Below the pieces are notes generated by a model that worked only from the letters and a program-made list of their open reading frames with translations, had not been told where the DNA came from and ran no database searches. A stretch of 64,000 nt of DNA. It comes from Bacillota bacterium. GTDB lineage: Bacteria; Bacillota; Clostridia; Acetivibrionales; DTU013. A program made the position numbers and the translations under genes. The stretch spans positions 1 through 64,000 of the forward strand of contig JAFABI010000063.1 of the NCBI GenBank assembly GCA_023426125.1. The letters run 5' to 3'. Shown here in pieces: positions 32,210 through 39,471 of the stretch. Each line of letters starts with the position of its first letter. Within the stretch, counting starts at the first letter, position 1.

Positions 32210-32620
32210 CTATGCCACCGGTACTGCTAATCCAAACGGTTCCACCTCCCTCCGATCGGGCGGCTGCGGTACTATCGTACAGTCCATTGCGAATTCCATT
32301 TGATGCCATATGTTGACCATGTTGTACCAGTCAAACATGGGATCGTCGTCCTCCGGCTCTTCGGGGATAGTATAGTATTTCGTCTGCCATGCCTCCGCCA
32401 GTTCAGTTTCCGCCCGGGTGATCCGGTTCAGGACCTTTTCGCAAAATTCCGGGGTTTCGAAGTTGCCCAGGAGTACCAGGCCAGATTTTGCTCTTCCGTA
32501 CATGTTCCAGCCCATAAATATCTTCTGACCGTCATCGTTTATCGCATGGTGACTTGTGGTGACAATGTCTTTTGTAGAAAGGTTGTAATAGCCGTCGCTA
32601 TCCTGATTGATGATAAGCAT
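32210..32620 (-). CDS. Hypothetical phage protein
   Basis: 136 residues, acidic. The start (MLIINQDSDGYYNLSTKDIV) and IFMGWNMYGRAKSGLVLLGN suggest a beta-sheet domain, followed by a helix (PEFCEKVLNRITRAETELAE). GGGAGA precedes ATG 32620. I recognise no family; similar proteins are frequent in clostridial prophage early regions. Confidence 0.6.
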   Translation of the reverse strand: MLIINQDSDGYYNLSTKDIVTTSHHAINDDGQKIFMGWNMYGRAKSGLVLLGNFETPEFCEKVLNRITRAETELAEAWQTKYYTIPEEPEDDDPMFDWYNMVNIWHQMEFAMDCTIVPQPPDRREVEPFGLAVPVA

Positions 32621-32688
32621 ATATATCTCCCTTTCTAATTTTGATATGGTGCTAATTTTTGGTTCTTTCGTATATTCCTCCTACCTCC

Positions 32689-32826
32689 CTATGTCCACGG
32701 ATACCACGTCCGCAACTCCCAGTTAGAAACTCCCTCTCTCAACTTGGGCCAGTTCAACCGGTAGTCCCAACAAGAGCCCTTCCGGTTGCAGGGCGTACAC
32801 TTCTTCATACAGAAACAGGTTTTCAT
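32689..32826 (-). CDS. 45-residue Cys/Trp-rich protein
   Basis: ATG 32826 overlaps the preceding stop (ATGA), so it is probably translated by coupling despite lacking a clear ribosome site. MKTCFCMKKCTPCNRKGSCW has five Cys in 16 residues; the remainder is Trp-rich. Likely a small zinc knuckle; function unknown. Confidence 0.5.
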   Translation of the reverse strand: MKTCFCMKKCTPCNRKGSCWDYRLNWPKLREGVSNWELRTWYPWT

Positions 32827-32984
32827 GATCTGGGGAATATACAGGTTACCATTTCAAGAGGTACAGTAATGGTCATATTATCAACCTGGCATTCGACCAC
32901 CTGTTGATATTGATCGAGATATACAAAATCTGCGTAGATTTCTTGCTGTGATTTTTGTTGGGGGCGATAATATAAATGCAGCAT
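32823..32984 (-). CDS. 53-residue phage protein
   Basis: ATG 32984 with GGAGG upstream: MLHLYYRPQQKSQQEIYADF, then VVECQVDNMTITVPLEMV. Beta-rich. It is coupled to the 45-residue protein downstream. Function unknown. Confidence 0.55.
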   Translation of the reverse strand: MLHLYYRPQQKSQQEIYADFVYLDQYQQVVECQVDNMTITVPLEMVTCIFPRS

Positions 32985-33014
32985 GGATGGACCTCCTTCC
33001 TTTGAAGATGATAA

Positions 33015-33167
33015 TTAGGCGGACTTTGATGTGATGCTTTCGATTCCTCCCTGGGCTTCAATCCTTAGGTAAAGATTATAAGCCGCTTGTGCAAGCCTTT
33101 CTTCCCAGCCTTCCGTATAGGTGATTACAACTTTAATTTCTTTCTTTGGTTTTGGTTTTCTTGCCAC
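33015..33167 (-). CDS. Small basic phage protein (50 aa)
   Basis: GTG 33167 follows AGGGGGGC. ARKPKPKKEIKVVITYTEGW then a helix (RLAQAAYNLYLRIEAQGG). It follows the Cro-like gene. Function unknown; the KPKPKKE stretch could bind nucleic acid. Confidence 0.55.
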   Translation of the reverse strand: MARKPKPKKEIKVVITYTEGWEERLAQAAYNLYLRIEAQGGIESITSKSA

Positions 33168-33180
33168 CGATCTTGCCCCC

Positions 33181-33393
33181 CTATGCCGTTTTTTTATCTG
33201 TCTCAAATAGTTCATTCGGCAATACCCCTAACGCATTCGCAATAGGGATAATATCGTTTGCAGTTATAATTTTGCGCCCCCTGAGCATACTGTTGAATCT
33301 TTTTGCGTCATAACCAGCTTTAATTGCTACAGAGGATTGCTTTAGGCATTTTTCTTGAATTATTCGGTAGACATTTTGGATAACAACTGACAT
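33181..33393 (-). CDS. Cro-like HTH regulator
   Basis: About 70 residues from ATG 33393 (GAGGGGG upstream). CLKQSSVAIKAGYDAKRFNS and MLRGRKIITANDIIPIANAL form a HTH_3-type fold without a peptidase domain. First gene of the leftward early operon, opposite the CI-like repressor; expected to bind the intergenic operators and set the lytic state. Confidence 0.8.
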   Translation of the reverse strand: MSVVIQNVYRIIQEKCLKQSSVAIKAGYDAKRFNSMLRGRKIITANDIIPIANALGVLPNELFETDKKTA

Positions 33394-33447
33394 ATTCGGC
33401 ACCCCCTCTTTACTATTATCAATCAACAAGTTTCTTGGTATGTTTAG

Positions 33448-33476
33448 ATTTTACACCATGAATCTTGTTGTGTCAA
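33448..33476 (-). promoter_or_regulatory. Leftward early promoter
   Basis: Read on the minus strand: TTGACA (33476-33471), 17-base spacer, TAAAAT (33453-33448), a near-consensus sigma-70 promoter aimed at the Cro-like gene (start 33393). It lies within the paired operator repeat. Confidence 0.8.
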
Positions 33477-33500
33477 GAGTTTTATAACAAGATTTATGGT
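33455..33500. promoter_or_regulatory. Operator: 15-bp inverted repeat between divergent promoters
   Basis: ACCATGAATCTTGTT (33455-33469) is repeated inverted as AACAAGATTTATGGT (33486-33500) with one mismatch and a 16-base centre. Related half-sites occur at 33427-33437 (CAAGTTTCTTG) and as TATCTT/AAGATA/TATCTT at 33505-33537. Probable binding sites of the CI-like and Cro-like proteins. Confidence 0.7.
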
Positions 33501-33508
33501 AATTTATC

Positions 33509-33537
33509 TTGACACATAAAGATATTTGGTGTATCTT
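33509..33537 (+). promoter_or_regulatory. Rightward promoter for the repressor gene
   Basis: TTGACA (33509-33514), 17 bases, TATCTT (33532-33537). The start should fall near 33544, giving a leader of only ~18 bases before ATG 33562. TATCTT/AAGATA inverted repeats overlap both boxes, suggesting autoregulation. Confidence 0.75.
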
Positions 33538-33561
33538 AAATAATAAAGAAAGGAGGGGATT

Positions 33562-33984
33562 ATGGTGGGGATTGGTTCAAAGATAAAAGAGGCAAGGCTA
33601 AAGCGTGGGTTAACCCAAGAACAATTAGCCAATATTATTGGAGTTAGGCAAACGGCTATAGGAAATTACGAAAACGATATAAGTCATCCTAGAGAAGAAA
33701 TTCTAGTTAGGCTTTTCAAAGCATTAAAAGTAGATGCCAATTATCTTTTTGAAGGTCAATTTAATACAACTAATAAGGAATATTTTACCCAAGATGAAAC
33801 TAGCCTTATATCGACATATAGAGAACTTTCTGCTATAGGCAAATCTGATGTGAGAAACTTTGTCGCTTATACCCTCACAAAAGAACAGCAATCAATAGCC
33901 GAGGAAACTAGAGCTGCACATAATGATGCTCCGATCACGGATGAAGAAATCGCTTTAATGAACCAGGATATTGACGAATTATAA
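33562..33984 (+). CDS. CI-like phage repressor (HTH_3)
   Basis: 140 residues. KIKEARLKRGLTQEQLANII and GVRQTAIGNYENDISHPREE are a classic HTH_3 (XRE) domain at residues 5-60; the rest is a helical oligomerisation part with no S24 peptidase. Repressors of this shape are usually destroyed by an ImmA-type protease encoded next door, as found here. It should keep the lysogenic state by blocking the leftward promoter. Confidence 0.85.
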   Translation: MVGIGSKIKEARLKRGLTQEQLANIIGVRQTAIGNYENDISHPREEILVRLFKALKVDANYLFEGQFNTTNKEYFTQDETSLISTYRELSAIGKSDVRNFVAYTLTKEQQSIAEETRAAHNDAPITDEEIALMNQDIDEL

Positions 33985-34005
33985 GGACAAGCCGGGGTGA
34001 TTTGA

Positions 34006-34467
34006 TTGGATACATATGAAAATCTCCTTACAGAAGCTGAAAATGAAAGCGTAATTGTAGTTGAAAAGCGTTTCAAATCTCGGGCGAAAGGCCTGATCAA
34101 GAAAAATAAAATCGGGATAAGCCGCAATATCGCCACAACTGCAGAAAAAGCGTGTATCCTTGCGGAAGAAATGGGGCATTACCATACGTCATGTGGCAAC
34201 ATCTTAGACAGAAGGGATGTCCGGAATATTAAACAAGAGAAGCGAGCTATGAACTGGGCATATGAGAAGCTTGTTCCACTGGACAAGCTTATTTCTGCAT
34301 ATAAGGCAGGTGTTCGAGGTCGGAACGAACTTGCATTGTACCTGGATGTCATAGAGGATTTTTTGGAAGGAGCTATAAGACATTATAAGGAAAAATACGA
34401 GCTCTATACAGAATACGGCGGGTACATAATATATTTTGATCCTTTGGGAGTTATGGAAATGTTTTGA
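34006..34467 (+). CDS. ImmA/IrrE-like protein
   Basis: 153 residues from TTG 34006 (GGGGTGA upstream). EKACILAEEMGHYHTSCGNI matches the phage ImmA/IrrE family, which cleaves HTH repressors in response to damage or signals. The first His of a standard HExxH motif is Ala here (AEEMGH), as seen in a subset of phage members, so metal binding may use other residues. Follows the repressor by 21 bases. Confidence 0.78.
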   Translation: MDTYENLLTEAENESVIVVEKRFKSRAKGLIKKNKIGISRNIATTAEKACILAEEMGHYHTSCGNILDRRDVRNIKQEKRAMNWAYEKLVPLDKLISAYKAGVRGRNELALYLDVIEDFLEGAIRHYKEKYELYTEYGGYIIYFDPLGVMEMF

Positions 34468-34482
34468 CGGGAAGGTGTTTTT

Positions 34483-36051
34483 ATGAATATAGGGATTTAT
34501 GCAAGAAAATCAAAATTCTCCGACAAATCAGATAGTATAAGAAATCAGATAAACATTGCAAAAGAATATGCGCAAAACAACTTTAAGGTCACATCAATTA
34601 TGGAATATCCGGAGGATGAAGGTTTTAGTGGTGCCAATATCGAAAGGCCTGGTTTCGAACGCCTTTTAAAAGACGTAACGGACAAAAAAATTGATGTCCT
34701 GATTTGCTACAAGATCGACCGCATAAGCAGGAATGTACTTGATTTTTCATCCACATTCGATATGCTGCAAAAAAACGGAATCCAGTTTGTTTCTGTAAAA
34801 GAACAAATCGACACCTCCACCCCTTTAGGTAGAGCTATGATGTATATTTGTTCTGTTTTTGCTCAAATGGAACGAGAGACAACGGCAGAACGAATCAAGG
34901 ATAATATGGTTGAGCTTGCAAAAAGTGGAAAATGGGCCGGGGGAAAACCTCCCATAGGATATAAAAGAGAAAAAATCACGTTGAACGGAAAGACCCATAC
35001 CATACTTACTGAAAACAAAGATGAGGTTCCTTTTCTAAATATGATATACGATACCTTCCTGGAGGGATTCAGCCTTAACGGCCTTGAGACGCATTTCAGA
35101 AAAAGGAATATTAAGACACTAGGAGGATACTACTTATCCAGTACACAAATATATAACATTTTAAAAAACCCGCACTATGTCGCCGCGACAAAAGACATAT
35201 ATAGATACTTCAAGGACTTGGGATGCGTAATGGCTTCGGAAATTGAAAAATATAATGGCGAGCATGGCCTTGTTGTGTACGGACGCACTAAGGGTGGTAA
35301 AAAGAGAACTCATAAAATAGCTCCTCCTAGCGATTGGATTGTAAGCGTAGGATTACATGAACCTGTTTTAACTGCGGCCAAATGGCTAGCTGCACAAGAC
35401 CGATTTGGAAAAAATATGATAGATAAGACACGCAAACATGAAATAGGAATTCTAAAAGGAATCGTAAAGTGTAAGTGCGGCTACAAGCTACGAGTGAAGC
35501 ATAAAGTTGATAAAACATACAACAAGACATACAATGACTATTATTGCCAAAACCGTAGCCGATATGGGACCGAGGCCTGTACTATGAAAATGATCGGCGT
35601 GGATGAATTGGACAGTAAATTGATTCAGGTTTTAAAAGAATTGGCAGCGGATAAAAAGCTGCTTGAAAAATACACGAATAAACCCGTTTCCGTTATCCCT
35701 CTAAAAAATAAAGATGCGATCAAAAAAGATATTGAGGGCATAAAAAAGAAAATCGATAATCTAGCGTCAGCGTTGCAAGATAATGCAGAATCCGCTGCTG
35801 CCAAGTACATCATTACTAGCATTGAGAAACTTGACAGACGGCTTATCGGACTTCAATATGAATTAAGAGAAGTGGAAGATGCAGAACAGGACGCCGTTAA
35901 AATAAACAACAACATTGATGTTATCCATAATAAGATATGCATGTATCTCAACATGTTTGATAGGCTGAAATATTCAGACAAGACGAAATATCTTCAAGAG
36001 ATTATTAAAGAATGTGTATGGAATTGGGAACAATTGGAAATAGTAATTTAA
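34483..36051 (+). CDS. Large serine recombinase (phage integrase)
   Basis: 522 residues. The N-terminal resolvase domain has the active Ser10 in YARKSKFSDK, with IDRISRNVLDF and RAMMYICSVFAQMERETTAE. A recombinase domain follows (KPPIGYKREKITLNGKTHTI), then a zinc ribbon (KCKCGYKLRV ... YYCQNRSRYGTEAC) and a coiled coil at residues ~405-475. It adjoins the right attachment site, 16 bases or so from the cpaF fragment. It integrates the phage in cpaF; excision would need a directionality factor that I cannot identify. Confidence 0.93.
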   Translation: MNIGIYARKSKFSDKSDSIRNQINIAKEYAQNNFKVTSIMEYPEDEGFSGANIERPGFERLLKDVTDKKIDVLICYKIDRISRNVLDFSSTFDMLQKNGIQFVSVKEQIDTSTPLGRAMMYICSVFAQMERETTAERIKDNMVELAKSGKWAGGKPPIGYKREKITLNGKTHTILTENKDEVPFLNMIYDTFLEGFSLNGLETHFRKRNIKTLGGYYLSSTQIYNILKNPHYVAATKDIYRYFKDLGCVMASEIEKYNGEHGLVVYGRTKGGKKRTHKIAPPSDWIVSVGLHEPVLTAAKWLAAQDRFGKNMIDKTRKHEIGILKGIVKCKCGYKLRVKHKVDKTYNKTYNDYYCQNRSRYGTEACTMKMIGVDELDSKLIQVLKELAADKKLLEKYTNKPVSVIPLKNKDAIKKDIEGIKKKIDNLASALQDNAESAAAKYIITSIEKLDRRLIGLQYELREVEDAEQDAVKINNNIDVIHNKICMYLNMFDRLKYSDKTKYLQEIIKECVWNWEQLEIVI

Positions 36052-36897
36052 TCTCTTTTTTGTTTTGATACCTTCAGGCCGCATCCGGAGGGAAGTCCTG
36101 ATAAGGTCGCGGATGGTGATCTGCCCTTTCCCTTCGGTGTTTGCATTTCTTGTTTCCATCCTTACAAGGTTCCCGATGGTATTTATCTGGAGCTCCGCAG
36201 AATCTTCGATTGTCACGATCCTTTCATCTCCCGGTATATAGCCTGCAAGCGCGTTGAGAAAAGTGGTTTTCCCGCTGCCGGTCCCCCCCGAAATAAAAAT
36301 ATTATATCTGGCCTTCACCAGGCCGCGCAATGCGTCTGCCGCCTCCCGGGTGAGAGATCCCATATCCACCAGCTGATCCATGGTCAAGGGGCTGGCAGGA
36401 AACTTTCTTATGGTCATGACCGGCCCGTTTAAAGCCACGGGCTTAAGGACGATGTTGACTCTTGAACCGTCAGGCAGCCTTGCGTCGACAATGGGCACGG
36501 ATTCGTTCACCGTCCTGTTCGTCCTGGCTACAATGGCTTGTATGACATCCTCCAGCTTTTCACTGCTTTCAAATCTGACGTCCAGGCCGGTGATCCTTCC
36601 CTCTTTTTCCACAAATAGAGCATCGGGTCCGTTCACCATGATTTCCGTCACGGATTTGTCGTCAATGACCGGCTGCAGTATGTCCAGCCGGCGCATGGAG
36701 TTGAAAACCGCTTCGACCAACTCCCTCTTTCCTTTCATTTCAATGTACTGCTCCCGGGATCGCTGGAATACGGCTTGTTTGATCCGTTCCCTTATTTCCT
36801 CATCGGAAAACCCCCTGTCCATTTCCATGCTCTCGGAAACTTCGGCGCGTATGGCTTTCACCAGCATGTCCCTGTCATTTAACCATACGTCAGGCAA
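35974..36897 (-). pseudogene. cpaF: CpaF/TadA-type pilus ATPase, truncated by the prophage
   Basis: TTG 36897 follows GGAGGTGACGC and overlaps the CpaE-like stop. Residues 1-277 are a normal type II/IV secretion ATPase N-terminal part: helical region, MVNGPDALFVEKEGRI, VDARLPDGSRVNIV, and Walker A SGGTGSGKTT at ~203-212. After TSLRMRPEGI the family normally continues into the Walker B region (IVGEVRG), but here 30 foreign residues follow. The remainder should be left of the prophage. As it stands no active ATPase is possible; precise excision would restore it. Confidence 0.9.
36052..36075. other. Prophage right attachment junction (attL/attR half)
   Basis: CpaF homology on the minus strand stops after codon Ile277 (36067), next to the integrase stop at 36051, so the hybrid att lies within about 36052-36100. 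The crossover dinucleotide cannot be set without the other end or an empty site. Confidence 0.65.
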
Positions 36898-38041
36898 AAG
36901 CGTCACCTCCGTGCAATTCGCAGCCTTCACCGCCGGGTGCGGCAAGACAGTCAAAAAGCTTCCCCAGGGATGCCGAAAAGGAGGGATCCATATCAATGAG
37001 GAGTTTTTCTCCGGTATTGTGATCCAGCTTTTCAGACTCTCCCATAACAGCATGGAACCTGCCGGTATCCTCCTTCTCCCCCCAACCCCGGGGAACGTTT
37101 TCCCGGTACCTGTTAAGGACGTGAAACACTTTGGAGGAGAATCCGCTTCCCTCCTCTGCAACGGCAACTCCGGGGTCACCTTCCATAACAGCTTTCTTGA
37201 AAAATGAAAAAGCTCCGTACAGGCATACATTGATAACTTTATCGCAGGACTTCAGTATTGATTTGTTCCTTCCGCTCCAACCCGAAGGCAAATCAATAAA
37301 AACAATGCCGAACCGTGATGAAGAGCGGACGGTTTTCAGGAACAAATCAATGTCTTCCTCCGTAAGCTCTTCAAATTCGCACGCGCTTTCGGGAGGAAGG
37401 TAATAATATACTCCGCCGGCAGGATCGAAACAGCACGCGCCCTCCAGCTTTACTGCCAGATTGCTTCCTTTTTCCTTCAAATAATAAATGACCTCGGAGA
37501 AAGACCTTTCTGCGCCTCCTTTGAAGTAGAAGGCAGTGGAAGGGGCGTTCTCAAAGTTGAGGTACAGGGGTTTCAAATTCCGGCGTGCAGCCAGCATGCT
37601 TAAGCCAACGGCAATACTTGTCTTGCCGCAACCGCCCGAAGCCGAATGGACTGCATATATGCCGGCAGAGGCTTTCACGTCGGGAGTAAAAGCCTCAGAG
37701 CTTCTTTCAGCGTAAATATGAAGAATATTCTGCACCAGCTGGTCCGTATGCCTGTATTTGGGAATTGCATATAAACCTTCCGCCGCCGAAGCAGTATTGT
37801 TCTCAGACAGTTGAATCCTCGTATGGACCTTGCCGGATAGCAAAGCATCCCGTGGGAACATATCACTGTAAAGCAATACATCCGGGTGCTTCCCGGCGGA
37901 ACTGAGAAATATGCTCAACTCCCCGGGGGAACTGAACAAATTTACGTTGAACCTCCCGGAATGGTGCACCGTAAGATAATTCCCCAACCGCCTTAAATAA
38001 TCCCCATCTGGGTCGGCAACCACAAGACTCAGCTTTCCCAA
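36890..38041 (-). CDS. cpaE: CpaE-like ATPase of the Tad/Flp pilus
   Basis: About 383 residues from TTG 38041 (GGGGGTGAG upstream). The start (LGKLSLVVADPDGDYLRRLG) looks like a receiver-like domain; HSASGGCGKTSIAVGLSMLA near residue 130 is a deviant Walker A of the MinD/ParA class, and FGIVFIDLPSG is its Walker B-like strand. CpaE localises the Tad secretion machine. It overlaps cpaF by eight bases, so both belong to one operon, whose downstream part is now interrupted. Confidence 0.78.
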   Translation of the reverse strand: MGKLSLVVADPDGDYLRRLGNYLTVHHSGRFNVNLFSSPGELSIFLSSAGKHPDVLLYSDMFPRDALLSGKVHTRIQLSENNTASAAEGLYAIPKYRHTDQLVQNILHIYAERSSEAFTPDVKASAGIYAVHSASGGCGKTSIAVGLSMLAARRNLKPLYLNFENAPSTAFYFKGGAERSFSEVIYYLKEKGSNLAVKLEGACCFDPAGGVYYYLPPESACEFEELTEEDIDLFLKTVRSSSRFGIVFIDLPSGWSGRNKSILKSCDKVINVCLYGAFSFFKKAVMEGDPGVAVAEEGSGFSSKVFHVLNRYRENVPRGWGEKEDTGRFHAVMGESEKLDHNTGEKLLIDMDPSFSASLGKLFDCLAAPGGEGCELHGGDAFA

Positions 38042-38282
38042 CCGCTCACCCCCATCGGGTTGATAACAACCCGCACACTTTCCTTTTACTTGGTAAACAT
38101 GTAAATTTATTATATTATGTAATATTATAACCATAAATACAAAATAATGTCAATTTATTTGTGAAAAAAAGATTATTTGCGGTCAATACCCTATGTCTTA
38201 CCTGTCACCCTCCGGAGATAAAATAAATATACTACTATTACAGCATGAAAGCGGGTGTTGAGGATGTCAGGGGTTAATCGAG

Positions 38283-38492
38283 TTGGCGCGCAATGACAGG
38301 CAGAATATTTACACGGAACTAATTGCCGAATTAACGGGGCTTGATACGCCCCAGCAGTCCCTAGTGCCGGAGAAGCTGCTTGTGGTTGCGGGGATACTTG
38401 CAGGTCTGCTTGACGTCAGTTCCGTACTGTTTGGCAGGGATGGACGGGTCGATATCGTGCTGACGGGAATAGTCAAGGGAAAAGACAAATGA
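38283..38492 (+). CDS. Small hypothetical protein
   Basis: 69 residues. TTG 38283 has AGGGG about ten bases upstream. RQNIYTELIAELTGLDTPQQ followed by a hydrophobic helix (LVVAGILAGLLDVSSVLF) and a short strand end. Divergent from the pilus genes. Family not recognised. Confidence 0.55.
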   Translation: MARNDRQNIYTELIAELTGLDTPQQSLVPEKLLVVAGILAGLLDVSSVLFGRDGRVDIVLTGIVKGKDK

Positions 38493-38586
38493 AAAACAAA
38501 ATTGTAACACTTTTTACACGAGAAGAATAAATTGAATTAGCAGTAAAATTTATGTTAACTCTCAAGTCGAAAGGAGGTCATCCACT

Positions 38587-38694
38587 ATGGCAGAAAGAGG
38601 ATGCGGCGGCGGTTTTTTAGGTGACAATTGCGCAATATTGTTCTTCATCATTTTATTCCTGCTTTTGTTCTTCAACCCCTTTGATGTTTATTAG
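38587..38694 (+). CDS. Tiny single-helix membrane protein (35 aa)
   Basis: ATG 38587 with GGAGGTC upstream: MAERGCGGGFLGDNCAILFF followed by a hydrophobic run (IILFLLLFFNPFDVY). Size, Gly-rich head and hydrophobic tail resemble YjcZ-like sporulation-associated micropeptides. First of three in tandem. Confidence 0.65.
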   Translation: MAERGCGGGFLGDNCAILFFIILFLLLFFNPFDVY

Positions 38695-38752
38695 TCAACC
38701 GCATGCGGGTGACATATGAAGTCATGTTGGAATACATTAGAGCTGGAACGGG

Positions 38753-38782
38753 GCCACCTGACTTGGGTGGCTTCTGTTTTTT
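38753..38782 (+). terminator. Rho-independent terminator
   Basis: GCCACC-TGACTTG-GGTGGC stem-loop (38753-38771) followed by TTCTGTTTTTT. It follows the first micropeptide gene. The remaining 200 bases to 39004 show no gene. Confidence 0.75.
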
Positions 38783-39004
38783 GCGACAGCTTTAAACACG
38801 GAAAAAATATAGCCCCTGCCATGAATTTCTGCAAATGCTTTGCATTTGCTTAAAAGCGGAAGCAATGTATCTGCGAGTTCTCCCGAGAAAACACCTGAAA
38901 CGTCCCGGACTTATTTTCGGTAACACAAAAATACGTATGTGAATATGATATATCACAGGGTAAGCAAGGAATAAATCCCAAAATTAGCAAAGGGGGGCAA
39001 AAGT

Positions 39005-39130
39005 ATGTCCAACAATATTTTAGGGGCGAACATATTTGACGATTGCTCGGTTCTGTTTTTTATCCTCGTGTTCTTGCTGCTTTTCTGGGGCAGAGGATTT
39101 AAAAGGACTGCAACCAATGAAGTAGAATAA
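39005..39130 (+). CDS. Tiny single-helix membrane protein (41 aa)
   Basis: ATG 39005 with AGGGGGGC upstream: MSNNILGANIFDDCSVLFFI then LVFLLLFWGRGFKRTATNEV. It shares the NC/DDC-hydrophobic pattern with the one at 38587. Function unknown. Confidence 0.6.
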   Translation: MSNNILGANIFDDCSVLFFILVFLLLFWGRGFKRTATNEVE

Positions 39131-39164
39131 TTTTTATTAAATTTATGTGAAAGGAGTGAAGGGC

Positions 39165-39314
39165 ATGGCGGAGAATGAAAGAGGGGGATTCTGGGGAGGT
39201 TTAGGCTTCGACTGGATCTGGATCATAATAATAATCATTGCTATACTTTTGATATTCCCGGGCATTTTCGGGGGCGGCGGCTTCGGTAACAATTGCGGAC
39301 CATATAAGGATTAG
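39165..39314 (+). CDS. Tiny Gly/Ile-rich membrane protein (49 aa)
   Basis: ATG 39165 with AAGGAGTGAAGGGC upstream: MAENERGGFWGGLGFDWIWI then a run of isoleucines (IIIIIAILLIFPGIFGGG) and a Cys near the end. Same class as its two neighbours. Terminated by the hairpin at 39335. Confidence 0.65.
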   Translation: MAENERGGFWGGLGFDWIWIIIIIIAILLIFPGIFGGGGFGNNCGPYKD

Positions 39315-39334
39315 CCCGGAATCATATGAAGGCA

Positions 39335-39367
39335 AAAGATTGTCCCTTTTACGGGGCAATCTTTTTT
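39335..39367 (+). terminator. Rho-independent terminator
   Basis: AAGATTGTCCC (39336-39346) pairs with GGGGCAATCTT, loop TTTTAC, followed by a T run to 39367. Ends the micropeptide transcript, just before the SLH gene. Confidence 0.85.
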
Positions 39368-39471
39368 TGAGCATCCTCCTGATTTCAGCACACTTGCTTG
39401 AATCCATTCTTCATAATTGCTATAATTGTTGTAAAAGCATGGACAAGACCGCCGCCATATTGGGGGGACAA

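Larger units (their letters stand above)
1..36070. mobile_element. Myovirus-type prophage (partial; one end outside the window)
   Basis: A continuous run of phage genes: late structural genes, replication and early genes, an immunity region, and a large serine integrase next to the right boundary. The right junction lies near 36,067, where reading frame homology to a CpaF-type ATPase resumes. The left junction is not in the window, so total length is unknown but exceeds 36 kb. Sheath, tube, gpJ, gpI and gp25-like genes show a contractile tail; the order resembles P2/Mu-like tail modules joined to a lambda-type head module (GpA terminase, lambda-family portal, gpW). Lysis genes are expected left of position 1. 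Confidence 0.95.

Noticed and set aside
35974..36066. Last 30 residues of the cpaF frame
   Set aside because: Derived from phage DNA antisense to the integrase; not part of the ATPase family.
37131..37403. Plus-strand frame opposite the CpaE-like gene
   Set aside because: Shadow of a clearly coding minus-strand frame.
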